From contig CM068589.1 in the NCBI GenBank assembly GCA_035048485.1, positions 1,167,001 to 1,231,000 on the forward strand: a stretch of DNA of 64,000 bases, given 5' to 3'. This DNA is from Pteria penguin. Taxonomy: Eukaryota; Mollusca; Bivalvia; Pterioida; Pteriidae. The first letter of the stretch is position 1. Every line of letters starts with the position of its first letter. Below are positions 45,137-57,650 of this stretch, in pieces. A program made the translations under genes and the position numbers. The notes under the pieces were generated by a model. The model saw only the letters and a list, made by a program, of their open reading frames with translations, ran no database searches and was not told where the DNA came from.

Positions 45137-45974
45137 GTTGACTGAAACCGCACACAACAACTGTTTTGTTATATTTTTTATATAAACGAGACTAGAAGGA
45201 AAGATAACTCTATTTTGAATATGTCGAGGGGTCCTTAATGAGGGCTTGATTTTTAAAGAATTTAAAATTTCATTGCTGAAAATGATTAAATTTACCAATA
45301 TTCAGCGCCTAACTGAGGGAATCAATAAAATAAACTTAAATTTAAAAAAAAAATTGTTACCATAACGACATTCTAGATCTCGTTGGTCAACAGTTTGTCA
45401 CGTGACCGGTCCAACAGTCGATTTTAACAGCTCGTTTGGACCGGCTGTTTTTAAAAGTCGATTTGTTGGACTTTTTTAAATATAGATTAATAAGGGTAAA
45501 ATAGTAAAGGGTATAACACTATCATAAATAAAAGCGTTGCTTTATATATACGATATAAACAACATTACATGGTCAATGAGATCTCAGCCCTCGGTCCGGA
45601 CCCTCAGGCTGAGACCAAGGAATTTATTGACGTCATAATTATTCTACGTCAGATACCGTCACAATGGGAAGTAAATCTGTATAACGAAAAGACTCAATAC
45701 AAGGTATCGGCCTTCATAATTAACTACAGAGAACTGCCTTGTATTATTGCTTTATTACATTAGTATATAATTTTTATTGTCTATTTTGGATTAATATTAT
45801 ATTAATCTAACAAAGTGATATCTGACTCATGCAAAATAACAATAAACAATAAGGGGATTTCAGGCTTACGTGCGAAAAATTTAGAGGACAAGACAATTTT
45901 CATTAACAAACTGGAAAGTTGATTATCATATTCCGAGTCCATTCTTGTTTTAATCTAAGAATCCACTGCGCCCT

Positions 45975-46034
45975 CTACTGTGCACTCAATATCACGTTCG
46001 CCACCGTATTCCCTCCTAGTCTGACGTTAGCAAC
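45975..46034 (-). CDS. Small minus-strand gene, terminal exon 3
   Basis: A long pyrimidine tract and CAG precede 46034. The phase-0 reading gives VANVRLGGNTVANVILSAQ and stop TAG at 45977-45975. The call rests on the good acceptor and phase match only, so an unseen exon between 46040 and 47080 remains possible. Confidence 0.45.
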   Translation of the reverse strand, partial: VANVRLGGNTVANVILSAQ

Positions 46035-49000
46035 CTGAAAAAAATAATATATAAATATGAATTGACCCAATCACGCTTCGGTAAAAACTTGACAGTTGGA
46101 GAGTGTTCAATAATTACATGTATGACTTCATAAGAATTGACCTCTGCTGACGTCACCACAACGCTGTGTGGACTGATGAAGTTAAAGGAGTTTCAATGAC
46201 CAGCGCATTGTACAGTCAAAGGATATTTCAGTGGTTAATTTGACACGCTGCACTCAGTGGCGGATTTAGAGGGGGACTCGGGGACGCCCCTTTCCCCCTT
46301 TTCGTCACATATTTATAAGTAACAATTCAGATTTGGCACCAAAAATGGATGAGTAGTTTGGCTAATACATATGTGGGTCCCTCTTTTTGGAAATCATAGA
46401 TCCGCCAATGGCACTGACACTAATTTTATCCAGCGTGGGTTTGAACTTCAATGGACATATCAAGAGAGAGCCAGTCGTGTCTCGATGAAATTCTCTCGGA
46501 TAGTTTCCCTTGTTAAAGCCTCCACGCTATTTTCTTCAGACGAGTCGACTGATGATCAATTGTCAAACATTGATCGTCGGATGTTTAGAAGGCATCTGCG
46601 GACATTCCTACGATCTTTTTACTTTTTCTCAAAGAGTCAGCCCGTACCCTAAGCAGTAGGGCATTCAAAGAGTCAGTCTGTAACCTTATCTGTAGGGCAA
46701 TTCAAAGAGTCAGTCTGTAACCTTATCTGTAGGGCAATTCAAAGAGTCAGTCTGTAACCTTATCTGTAGGGCAATTCAAACAGTCAGCCCATATCCAACC
46801 TAATCAGTAGGGCAATTCAAAGAGTCAGACCGTAACCTAATCTGTAGGGCAATTCATACAGTCAGCCCGTAACCTCATCGGTAGGGCAATTCATACAATC
46901 AGCCCGCAGCCTCATCGGTAGGGCATTTTTGAAAAGTCAGTCTGTAATCTAATACGATATTTTTCCAAATGTTCTCATTTCTCTTTTCTTTTATTAATGT
47001 GTTTGCAACAAATGCATTTTTGCCTCATTTCTAGCGGTTAAATGTTTATTACATGGTTCATCTAGATTTAAAACATTTCATGTAATATGTAGTTAGTGAT
47101 AGTTGGTGGTAATGTTTGTGTTCAATCACTTACATGTAACGTGTAGTTCGTGTGAATTGCCGTGTTCCATTACTTACATGTAACGTGTAGTTCGTGTGAA
47201 TCGCTCTGTTCTATTACTTACATGTAACGTGTAGTTCGTGTGAATTGCTGTGTTCTATAACTTACATGTAACGTGTAGTTCGTGTGAATTGCTGTGTTCC
47301 ATTACTTACATGTAACGTGTAGTTCGTGTAAATTGCTGTGTTCTATTACTTACATGTAACGTGTAGTTCGTGTGAATTGCTGTGTTCCATCACTTACATG
47401 TAACGTGTAGTTCGTGTGAATTGTTGTGTTCTATTACTTACATGTAACGTGTAGTTCGTTTGAATTGCTGTGTTCCATCACTTACATGTAATGTGTAGAC
47501 AGTGTTAATTGTTGTGTTTCACTACTTACATGTAATGTATAGTTGTTGTTGGCCCTGACGGCAATGCCGTTGTAATTTGGACACAAGTAGAATTTGTCAT
47601 TGTTAGCGAGTACGAATCTCGACCAATTATTTGCAGCTCCTCTTAAATTTGAAAAAGTGCACTTAACACGCAGATCCCCTGCCTGTACTGCTACACAGCG
47701 AGCCTGGCCGGTATAACTGTAAAACAAATAATGATACCATAATTATTTTATTATTTATCTAATTATTCATTTATCTATTATTTCATATGTTTTATTTATA
47801 CAAATGCGCCTATAAAAAAATCTATCAAGTACATACACGACAAAATCCGTCAAGTACACACATAAGAAAATCCGTCAAAGAAATACATAGAAAAATCCGT
47901 CTAGTACATACATAACAAAATCCGTCAAGGAAATACATAACAAAATCCGTCAAGTACATACATATCAAAATCCGTCAAATATATGTATACATATCAGTAT
48001 CCGTCAAGTACATACATATCAAATTCCGTCAAGTGCATATACATGTAAGACAAAATCCGTCAAGGACATACATTTAAAACCCGTCAAGTACATAACAAAA
48101 TCCGTCAAGTCCATGCCAAGAAAAATCTTTCAAATATATGCATAGCAAAGAGAAGAGTAAAATACTATGTGAACATGCAGAAATCAGAAAATTATTTTAT
48201 TATAATGTAGATTTAAGTGTCGCACCGACATAGGACAAGCGACAACTATCACTCAATTTCCATCGTTTATTATGGAGGCTAATGTGCTAGTTGCATTGAG
48301 GTAGGACAGTCACGTGACTATGGTTACTAACTTATTATGGTTAAATATGTAGTGAATGCACAGAGAGAATAAATTCTTCAATTCATGAAATCCATACATA
48401 CATTTTTTTTTTCTTCACAGATCTAAATGATTAAATACGATTTGAAATGGAATGACTACAGTGAAACCCCTGAAAAATTAACTTCACATCAGCATTATAG
48501 CACGGTATACAAACAGTAATGGCCAAAAGTAATGCGTCTTTTCAATATTTAAGTATCAATAAAAGTACTTCATCAGGACGTACAAGATTTAGCATTTACA
48601 AATGTCTTGGGTTATAAAAAATAAGTTTCTGTCGAGTAAATACTAACGGTTTACATGTAGTTAAGGAAGGGGTCTTTTTATTTATTTAATTATTTTATAT
48701 AAGGTATACCACGAAAAAAGAACGGAAAACTAACTGCTTCACTGCATGTAGCGCATAATACATACATGTAAGTTATATGTCTTTTTTTTTTTTTAGTTTT
48801 GTTTTTTGTTTTTTTTTTTTTGGTCTTTTTTTTTTTTTTGGTTTTCTTTTTCTTTCTTTTTTTTTTTCTTGTTTTTTTTTTATTATTATTATTATTTTGT
48901 GGTATACCTACATCCAACGTATAACAAATTATATTCATTCCTGGTCATTTAATTACTTTCTAACATGTTTTATATTCTTACAAATTGGTACATTATGTCT

Positions 49001-49328
49001 GCGCTATTTCTCAATGTCTCTTAACGTCGCTAGGTGACTAGTGAGGAACTCATATATATATTTGATGAAGCCTTCATTTGGAAGATATATTTTGATAAAA
49101 GAAAAAAAAAAATAGTGAGATTAAGAAAGTTCACGTGTAGATTACGATTTAACTTCAAAAATTAACGTAAAGCGCAAAGGCATTTCCGAATGTATTTTAT
49201 TGTATTGTATCGACAGCTATACAGCTCATAGATATAAAAAAAAATTATATATAATTATCATATCATTCCTTATAGATAACAATAAATCATTCATAAATAT
49301 CATATTATTCCTGATATATCATATCATT

Positions 49329-49417
<89 letters not shown>

Positions 49418-49923
49418 TCAATAAATCATATATAAGTATCATATTATTCCTTATAGATATCAATAAATCATATATTAATATAATATCATTCCTTATAGAT
49501 ATCAATAAATCATATATTAATATCATATAATTCCTTATAGATATCAATAAACCGTATATAAATATCATATCATTCATTATAGATATCAATAAATCAAATA
49601 AACATAGGAATCCATTTTTTGAAGGAATGGATAATGCAGGTACACAGCGCTAAATATTACGTCCGGTATCGCGCCCTGTATGACATCATACGGTAGGAGT
49701 ATTCGAACCCTGGGCCTTTTGATTTGAAGACGAACACATTCACCACTGAATCACGCAGTTATTATAATATTATATATATATTTACACCCTGGAGACAAGA
49801 GCCGTGATGTATATCAACACGTAAAAAAGAAGAAAAAGAACACAATCATGAGATGTAGGAGTCTCTTATACACGATAGAAATACTTACTGTCGCATTTCG
49901 GGAAGCTGTGCTCGTGCTGCCAT
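45975..49923 (-). CDS. Tentative small three-exon gene, 93-aa protein of unknown function
   Basis: The minus-strand model joins 49923-49889, 47716-47530 and 46034-45975 (282 nt). The start sits in a strong context (AACAAAATGGCA) and gives MAARAQLPEMR. Exon 1 leaves two bases (CA) that exon 2's first base completes. Exon 2 ends on a codon boundary and exon 3 opens in the same phase. All splice sites are canonical (GTAAGT donors; TTTTACAG and TTTTTTTCAG acceptors). The protein has cysteines in ARCVAV, VKCTF and YLCPN, a Ser/Asn-rich middle and ends VANVRLGGNTVANVILSAQ. I see no signal peptide or TM segment and recognise no family. Possible polyadenylation hexamers (AATAAA on the minus strand) lie at 45778-45773 and 45756-45751. 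The gene is convergent with the MCT-like gene. Additional exons or a different 3' end remain possible. Confidence 0.55.
46255..46410. mobile_element. hAT-like MITE (156 bp)
   Basis: The left end CAGTGGCGGATTTAGAGGG and the right end ATCCGCCAATG are inverted (CATTGGCGGAT). GCACT flanks both sides (46250-46254, 46411-46415). CAGTGGCGGAT termini are typical of hAT-type non-autonomous elements. It lies in intron 2 of the small minus-strand gene. Confidence 0.7.
46630..46938 (+). repeat. 37-bp minisatellite, ~8 copies
   Basis: The unit is CAATTCAAAGAGTCAGTCTG plus TAACCTTATCTGTAGGG; outer copies are diverged. It lies in intron 2 of the minus-strand gene. Confidence 0.92.
47085..47535 (-). repeat. 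44-bp minisatellite, ~10-11 copies, carrying the exon 2 splice donor in each unit
   Basis: On the minus strand each unit reads AACTACACGTTACAT/GTAAGT followed by AATAGAACACAGCAATTCAC. Donors lie at 47529, 47485, 47441 and so on to 47133, every 44 bp; a last copy near 47089 has lost GT. The first is the exon 2 boundary of the small minus-strand gene (AACTATACATTACAT/GTAAGT). Confidence 0.93.
47530..47716 (-). CDS. Small minus-strand gene, coding exon 2
   Basis: The exon is 187 nt, from acceptor TTTTACAG (ends 47717) to donor TTACAT/GTAAGT (47529). It encodes YTGQARCVAVQAGDLRVKC and on through NNWSRFVLANNDKFYLCPNY to NNNYTLH. This is non-repetitive, protein-like sequence in an otherwise repetitive area. 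The exon's 3' end is the first unit of the 44-bp minisatellite that continues to about 47085. Confidence 0.65.
47815..48140 (+). repeat. ~25-bp minisatellite, ~13 copies
   Basis: The unit is AAAATCCGTCAAGTACATAC plus ATAAC with length variants. It lies in intron 1 of the minus-strand gene. Confidence 0.9.
48141..49254. other. Intron 1 of the minus-strand gene: no gene, T-rich tract
   Basis: A T-rich tract lies at 48780-48895; otherwise nothing is recognisable. Confidence 0.5.
49255..49602 (+). repeat. ~41-bp AT-rich tandem repeat with internal (TA)n
   Basis: Units such as CATTCCTTATAGATATCAAT plus AAATCATATATTAATATCATAT flank a pure (TA)n run at about 49333-49414, which appears to have expanded from TA steps of one unit. 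Confidence 0.9.
49650..49765 (-). mobile_element. tRNA-derived SINE head, minus strand
   Basis: The minus strand shows an A-box-like TGATTCAGTGGTGAATGTG and B box GGGTTCGAATACTCC about 35 bp apart. The 3' body is not clear. Confidence 0.6.
49889..49923 (-). CDS. Small minus-strand gene, coding exon 1
   Basis: ATG at 49923-49921 with A at -3 and G at +4; 35 coding bases encode MAARAQLPEMR plus CA. The donor CGACA/GTAAGTATTT is at 49888. An overlapping longer open frame in another phase would meet a stop soon after the splice into exon 2, so it was not chosen. Confidence 0.5.
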
Positions 49924-50344
49924 TTTGTTTGTCTATTCGTAGTCCTATCACCTTCAATTTTCTAAACATTCTTTTTATAATAAAATGTCTCTGAACATTT
50001 CCGGAAAGTCCTTCCGTAGACCCAATCAAATAAATTTTGATCCGGATGAAAATATGTTATTTATTCGAAAAAAGTCTCAAATCATTTGAAACAGGAAAAT
50101 AGCTTTTAGAATCCTAACCAACACTCCGGAAAGTGAGACTGTCACAGTTCGTACTTACGTCAAAGATAAGAATTGTCGAAAATAGCATACGTAATGTATA
50201 CTCGCGCTGGATAATTTCCCTCAGCCAGGATCGATGATCTCCAAAATTATCTACATATATATTGTTCTCTTTTTATGCTGTAACTTGGGCTTGCAATCTT
50301 GTTTTTATAGGAATATAACTTCAACGTTGTGGAACATGACCTTC

Positions 50345-51250
50345 TTGTTTATAGATACTGTTTATTACATATAGCCCAATGTGTAGTTCGTGTATACCGT
50401 CTACCTGTTTATTACATATAGCCGAATGTGTTGTTCGTGTATACTGCCTACCTGTTTATTACATATCGCCCAATTTGTTGTTCGTGTATACCGTCTACCT
50501 GTTTATTACATATAGCCCAATGTGTTGTTAGTTTATACTGCCTACCTGTTTATTACATATAGCCCAATGTGTTGTTCGTGTATACCGTCTACGTGTTTAT
50601 TACATATAGCCGAATGTGTTGTTCGTGTATACCGCATACCTGTTTATTACATATAGCCCAATGTATTGTTCGTGTATACCGCATACCTGTTTATTACATA
50701 TAGCCCAATGTGTTGTTCGTGTATACCGCTTACCTGTTTATTACATATAGCCCAATGTGTTGTTCGTGTATACTGCATACCTGTTTATTACATATAGCCA
50801 AATGTGTTGTTCGTGTATACCACATACCTGTTTATTACATATAGCCCAATGTGTTGTTCGTGTATACCGCATACCTGTTTATTACATATAGCCGAATGTG
50901 TTGTTCCTGTATACTGTCTACCTGTTTATTACATATAGCCCAATGAGTTGTTCGTGTATACCGCCTATCTGTTTACTACATATAGCCCAATGTGTTGTTC
51001 GTGTATACCGTCTACCTGTGTATTACATATAGCCCAATGTGTTGTTCGTGTATACCGCTTACCTGTTTATTACGTATAGCCCAATGTGTTGTTCGTAAAT
51101 ACCGCCTACCTGTTTATTACATATAGCCCATTGTGTTGTTCGTGTATACCGCCTACCTGTTTATTACATATAGCCCAATGTGTTGTTCGTGTATATCCTC
51201 TACCTGTTTATTACATATAACCCAATGTATTGTTCGTATATACCGCCTGT
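50345..51250 (+). repeat. 47-bp minisatellite, ~19 copies
   Basis: The unit is GTTTATTACATATAGCCCAA, TGTGTTGTTCGTGTATACCG and CCTACCT. On the minus strand each unit contains AATAAACAG/GTAGGC, an acceptor-plus-donor-like junction. It lies upstream of the small minus-strand gene's start. Confidence 0.95.
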
Positions 51251-51660
51251 TGTTGTAATCTTTATGTTTTGTATATTATGTATTGCTGCGTTTGTAACTG
51301 TAATTTTTATGTTTTGTATATTATGTAATGCTGTGTTTATTGTTGTCATTTTTGTTTTGTATATTATGTATTGTTGTATTTGTTGTTGTAAATTTTATGT
51401 TTTGGATATTATGTATTGCTGTGTTTGTTGTTGTAATGTTTATGTTTTGTATATCATGCATTGCTTTGTTTGTTGTTGTAGTTTGTATGTATTGTATATT
51501 ATGTATTGTTGTATTTGTTGTTGTAATTTTTATGTTTAGTATATTATGTATTGCTTTGTTTCTTGTTGTAATTTTTGTGTTTTGTATATTATGTATTGCT
51601 GTGTTTGTTGTTGTAATTTTTCTTTTTATGTTATGTATAATATGCATTGCACTATTTTAT
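51243..51660 (+). repeat. ~45-bp T-rich minisatellite, ~9 copies
   Basis: The unit is GTTGTTGTAATTTTTATGTT, TTGTATATTATGTATTGCTG and TGTTT. The frames through it (hydrophobic plus-strand, Asn/Thr-rich minus-strand) are artefacts. Confidence 0.92.
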
Positions 51661-53185
51661 TATTCATGTTGTTATTTACTCGATACCTATATAACAGAAT
51701 TTGATTATACCTGACCATATTTCACCACGGTTAATTGATCATCAAGTTACCGTAAACGGAAAGAAGTATGTAACTTGAAACAAAAGACTGGAATCACTCT
51801 TAGTGAAGACACACGTGTGCACGACTGTTCAATATATTTTCCGGGCAGTGATATTTGTTTGTTTGTGTCGCTATTGTTTTACATCACTCCAGATTATTGC
51901 ACCCATATGGTGGCGGCACCTCTCGGTGCATTGTTTCATAAGGTATTATCTATTTATTTATCTTTATTTATTTTGGGGACCGAACGGAGTAACATTTTGT
52001 CTCAATTTTCTACTTTCACTTTCAATCACACATTTTCTTTCTTCCTTATTTTTGTCATTTAAAATGAACATAAATTGCAAGATATGATATTTGAAATAAT
52101 GACTGTGTTTCGAATAGCTTTTAATATAACATCATTATAAAGACATCATGTTTGGGATTACATCGCCCTTGTATTGCATAATCTAAGTGACTGCATACGC
52201 CTACTTTTCATGTTCACCTGATCTCTTCTTTTGACTTCAATGACCATTGAAAACGACATGTTGTTTGGAGTGTCACGTGATTAACATTGCAGCAGCAACA
52301 GTGGCGAATTTTAATTAAGCTCTTTTGTCGCTAAATTATAAGTATTAATAGTTTACAGATATGGACGTAGTAAAGACATGTATCGGAAATGGTATTCGCT
52401 GTGTCGGACCCTTACCGCTTCCCTTGACGGATATTGTTGGTGACAAACAACGAGTGACGACATCTATAACAGTATAGCCGCCATACAGCCAGGGCAACTG
52501 AAGTGGTGAGATAAATGATTAGAGGATACATCACACTACCGTTACTGATACATGGTGTGGGTGCAATTCGTTCCTTCTGATTATGCCTCGGGCGTCTGTG
52601 TCTCGATCGATTTCCCTAATGGCTGGGACGTTATTCGCAACCGCCCCCCACTTTTTCCTACCTCTGCCTCGATACCATTCCGTCGTGGCTTAGATGCTAT
52701 TTGTTCATTCTGAATATACCTCGGGTACCTTCCGTGAATATGCCTCGTTAGCCTTCCGTGAATATGCCTCGTCCGCCTTCCGTAAAGTTTATGATAGAAA
52801 TTATCGAGCTATATATAATGTCCGATTCTTTAATATTCCGAATGTATTATGGGGTATACCTTTGGTTTTATCGTTAGGGATAATTCACATTCTCAGTCAT
52901 ATATTACTGTTTTTGTAAATGTGTAAATATCAACATTTTAAGTCACCGCAGAAGCGTAAATAGATGAAAATTAATATTCTTAATTATTTTCTACTTAAGA
53001 CAATGATATTAGTACAACAGAAGATTTTACTTGGAAACCAAAGATAATTCCCGAGGGGTATACGCTGATACAAAGTCACTTACTTGGATTATCTCAGCGT
53101 TTATCGATTAATTCCATTGTTTTCTTGTATACCTTAACACATTACCTCTAAAGAGAGTCACACTTTCCGGCTAGGTTTCTCTTTG
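51661..53185. other. Non-coding stretch with a short 24-bp repeat
   Basis: No gene recognised. TTCCGTGAATATGCCTCGT is repeated about three times at 52710-52790. The open frames are not convincing. Confidence 0.5.
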
Positions 53186-53189
53186 CACG

Positions 53190-56100
53190 ACGACCCCTGG
53201 CTATTATCACACATTCTTACCAGATTCTAGGTGTTCATGTGAGGACCAAGTGCTCGCCGAGCCCTGCCTATCACCCTATCTCACCAGATTCTAGGTGTTC
53301 ATGTGAGGAGCAAGTGCTCGCCGAGCCCTGCCTATCACCCTATCTCACCAGATTCTAGGTGTTCATGTGAGGACCAGAGTGGACGCCGAGCCCTGCCTAT
53401 CACCCTATCTCACCAGATTCTAGGTGTTCATGTGAGGACCAGAGTGGACGCCGAGCCCTGCCTATCACCCTATCTCACCAGATTCTACTTGTTCATGTGA
53501 GGACCACATTGGTCGCCGAGCCCTACCTATCACCCTGTCTCACCAGATTCTAGTTGTTCTTGTGAGGACCACAGTGGTCGCCGAGCCCTGCCTATCACCC
53601 ACTCTCACCAGATTCTAGGTGTTCATGTGAGGACCACAGTGGTCGCCGAGCCCTGATATTCACCTACTCTCACCAGATTCTAGGTTGGCATGTGAGGACC
53701 ACAGTAGACGCCAACCCCTGCCTATCACCGACTCTCACCAGATTCTAGTTGTTCATGTCAGAACCACAGTAGACGCCAAGCCCTGGCTATCACCCTATCT
53801 CACCAGATTCTAGGTGTTCATGTGGGGACCACAGTAGACACCGACCCCTGGTTATCACCCACTCTAACCCGATTCTAGGTGTTCATGTGAGGACCACAGT
53901 GGTCGCCGAGCCCTGTCTATCATTCTATTTCACCAGATTCTAGGTGTTCATGTGAGGACCACAGTGGACGCCGACCCTGGCTATTACCCACTCTCACCAG
54001 ATTCTGTGTTCATGTTGGGACCACAGTAGAGGCCGACCCTGGCTATCACCCACTCTCACCAGATTCTAGGTGTTCATGTGGAGAACACAGTAGACGCCGA
54101 CCCCTGATATTCACCTACTCTCACCAGATTCTAGGTGTTCATGTGAGGACCGCAGTAGACACCGACGTCTGGCTATCACCCACTGTCACCAGATTCTAGG
54201 TGTTCATGTGAGGACCACAGTAGACGCTGACCCCTGGCTATCACCAACTCTCACCAGATTCTAGGTGTTCATGTGAGGACCACAGTAAACGCCAACCCCT
54301 GGCTATTACCCACTCTCACCAGATTCTAGATGTTCATGTGAGGACCACAGTAGACGATGACCCCTGGCTATCACCCAATCTCACCAGATTCTAGGCGTTC
54401 ATGTGGTGACCACACTAAAAGCTGACCCTGGCTATTACCCACTCTCACCAGATTCTAGGTGGGCATGAGAGGACCACAGTAGACGCTGACACCTGGCTCT
54501 CACCCATTCTCACCAGATTCTAGGTGGGCATGAGAGGACCACAGTAGACGCTGACCCCTGCCTATCACCCACTCTCACCAGATTCTAGGTGTTCATGTGA
54601 GGACCACAGTAGACGCCGAGCCCTGGCTATCACCCACTCTCACCAGATTCTAGGCATTCATGTGATGACCACAGTAGACGCCGACCCCTGGCTATCACCA
54701 ACTCTCACCAGATTCTAGGTGTTCATGTGGGGACCACAGTGGACGCCGACCCCTGGCTATCACCACTCTCACCAGATTCTATTTGTTCATGTCAGGAAGA
54801 ATAGACGCCGACCCCTGGCTATTACCCATTTTCACCAGATTCTAGGTCTTCCTGTGGGGACCACAGTAGACGCCGACCCCTGGCTATCACCCACTCTAAT
54901 CAGATTCTCGGTGTTCATATGGGGACCACAGTGGACGCCGACCTTGGCTATCACCCTCTCTCACCAGATTCTAGGCGTTCATTTGATGACCACAGTAGAC
55001 ACCGACCCCTGGCTATCACCTACTCTCACCAGATTCTAGGTGTTCATGTGAGGACCTCAGTAGACGATGTCCCCTGGCCATCACCCCCTCTCACCAAATT
55101 CTAGGTGTTCATGTGGGGGCCACAGTAGACGCCGACACCTGACGATCACCCACTCTCAACAGATTCTAGGTGTTCATGTGATGACCACAGTAGACACCGG
55201 CCCCTGGCTATCACCAACTCTCACCAGATTCTAGGTGTTCATGTGGGGACCGAAATAGACGCCGACACCTGACGATCACCCACTCTCACCAGATGCTAGG
55301 TGTTCATGTCATGAGCACAGTAGACACCGGCCCCTGGCTATCACCTACTCTCACAAGATTCTAAGTGTTCATGTGGGGACCATAGTAGACGCCGACCCCT
55401 GCCTATCACCCACTCTCACCAGATTCTAGGTGTTCATGTGAGGACCACAGTAGACACTGTCCCCTGGCTATCACCCACTCTCACCAATTTCTAGGTGTTT
55501 ATGAGGGGACCACAGCAGACGCTGACCCCTGGCTATTATCACCCTTTTACCAGATTCCAGGTGTTCATGTGGGGACCACAGTAGACGCCGACCCCTGCCT
55601 ATCACCCACTCTCACCAGATTCTAGGTGTTCATGTAGGGACCAAAGTAGACGCCGACCCCTGGCTATCACCTACTCTCACCAGATTCTAGGTGTTCATGT
55701 GAGGACCACAGTAGACGCCGGCCCCTGGCTATCACCCACTCTCACCAGATTCTAGGTGTTCATGTGGGGACCACAGTAGACGCCGACCCCTGGCTATCAC
55801 CTACTCTCACCAGATTCTAGGTGTTCATGTGAGGACCACAGTAGACGCCGGCCCCTAGCTATCACCCACTCTCACCAGATTCTAGGTGTTCATGTGAGGA
55901 CCACAGTAGACGCTGTCCCCTGGCTATCACCCACTCTCACCAGATTCTAGGTGTTCATGTGGGGACCACAGTAGACGCCGACCCCTGCCTATCACCCACT
56001 CTCACCAGATTCTAGGTGTTCATGTGAGGATCACAGTAGACGCCGACCCCTGCTTATCACCTACACTCACCAGATTCTAGGTGTTCATGTGAGGACCACA

Positions 56101-57385
56101 GTAGGCGCCGGCCCCTGCCTATCACCCACTCTCACCAAATTCTAGGTGTTCATGTGAGGACCACAGTAGACGCTGACCCCTGGCTATCACCCACTCTCAT
56201 CAGATTTGAGGTGTTCATGTGGGGACCACAGTAGACGCCGACCCCTGCCTATCACCCACTCTCACCAGATTCTAGGTGTTCATGTCAGGACCACAGTAGA
56301 CACTGTCCCCTGGCTATCACCCACTCTCACCAGATTCTAGGTGTTTATGTGGGGACCACAGCAGACGCTGACCCCTGGCTAGTATCACCCTTTTACCAGA
56401 TTCTAGGTGTTCATGTGAGGACCACAGTAGACGCCGGCCCCTGACTATGACCCACTCTCACCAGATTCTAGGTGTTCATGTGAGGACCACAGTAGACGCC
56501 GACCCTGGCTATCACCTGCTCTCACCAGATTCTAGGTGTTCATGTGAGGACCACAGTAGACGCTGACCCCTGGCTTTCACCCACTCTCATCAGATTTGAG
56601 GTGTTCATGTGGGGACCGCCGTAGACGCCGACTCCTGGCTATCACCCACTCTCACCAGATTCTAAGTGTTCATGTGAGGACCACAGTAGACACCGACCCC
56701 TGCCTATCACCTACTCTCACCAGATTCTAGGTGTTCATGTGAGGACCACAGTAGACGATGGCCCCTGGTTATCACCCACTCTCACCAGATTCTAGGTGTT
56801 CATGTGAGGACCACAGTAGACACTGTCCCCTGGCTATCACACACTCTCACCAGATTCTAGGTGTTCGTGTGAGGACCAAAGTAGACGCTGACCCCAGGCT
56901 ATCACCCACTCTCACCAGATTCTAGGTGTTTATGTGGGGACCACAGCAGACGCTGACCCCTGGCTATTATCACCCTTTAACCAGATTCTAGGTGTTCATG
57001 TGGGGACCACAGTAGACCCCGACCCTGGCTATTACCCACTCTCACCAGATTCTAGGTGTTCATGTGAGGACCACAGTAGACGCCGACCCCTGCCTATCAC
57101 CCACTCTCACCAGATTCTAGGTGTTCATGTGGGGACCACAGCAGACGCTGACCCCTGACTTTCACCCACTCTCACCAGATTCTAGGTGTTTATGTGGGGA
57201 CCACAGTAGACGCTGACCCCTGGCTATCACCTACTCTCACCAGATTCTAGGTGTTCATGTGGGGACCACAGCAGACGTTGACCCCTGGCTATCACCCACT
57301 CTCACCAGATTCTAGGTGTTCATGTCAGGACCACAGTAGACGCTGACCCCTGGCTATAACCCACCCTCACCAGATTCTAGATGCT
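53190..57385 (+). repeat. 65-bp minisatellite, ~64 copies (largest array)
   Basis: The unit is CACCAGATTCTAGGTGTTCA, TGTGAGGACCACAGTAGACG, CCGACCCCTGGCTATCACCC and ACTCT. It is moderately diverged throughout, with variants such as GGTCGCCGAGCCC clustered at the left end. Confidence 0.96.
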
Positions 57386-57389
57386 CATG

Positions 57390-57650
57390 TAAAGAAGGCT
57401 GCACACGCCGATTCCTCGACAATTACTTCTGAGAAGATGACAGTACCAAATTTAGAAAAAAAAAGAAGGCTGCACACGCCGATTCCTCGACAATGACTTC
57501 TGAGATGACAGTACCAAATTTAGAAAAAAAAAGAAGGCTGCACACGCCGATTCCTCGACAATGACTTCTGAGATGACAGTACCAAATTTAGAAGAAAAAA
57601 AAAGAAGGCTGCACACGCCGATTCCTCGACAATGACTTCTGAGATGACAA
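57390..57650 (+). repeat. 68-71-bp tandem repeat, 4 copies
   Basis: GAAGGCTGCACACGCCGATT, CCTCGACAATGACTTCTGAG and ATGACAGTACCAAATTTAGA plus an A run recur at 57394, 57465, 57533 and 57604. CACGCCGATTCCT resembles GACGCCGACCCCT of the adjacent 65-bp array, suggesting descent from it. Confidence 0.9.

Noticed and set aside
46371..46652. 93-aa plus-strand frame
   Set aside because: It begins inside the hAT-like MITE and ends in the 37-bp array, so it is a chance fusion of repeat sequence.
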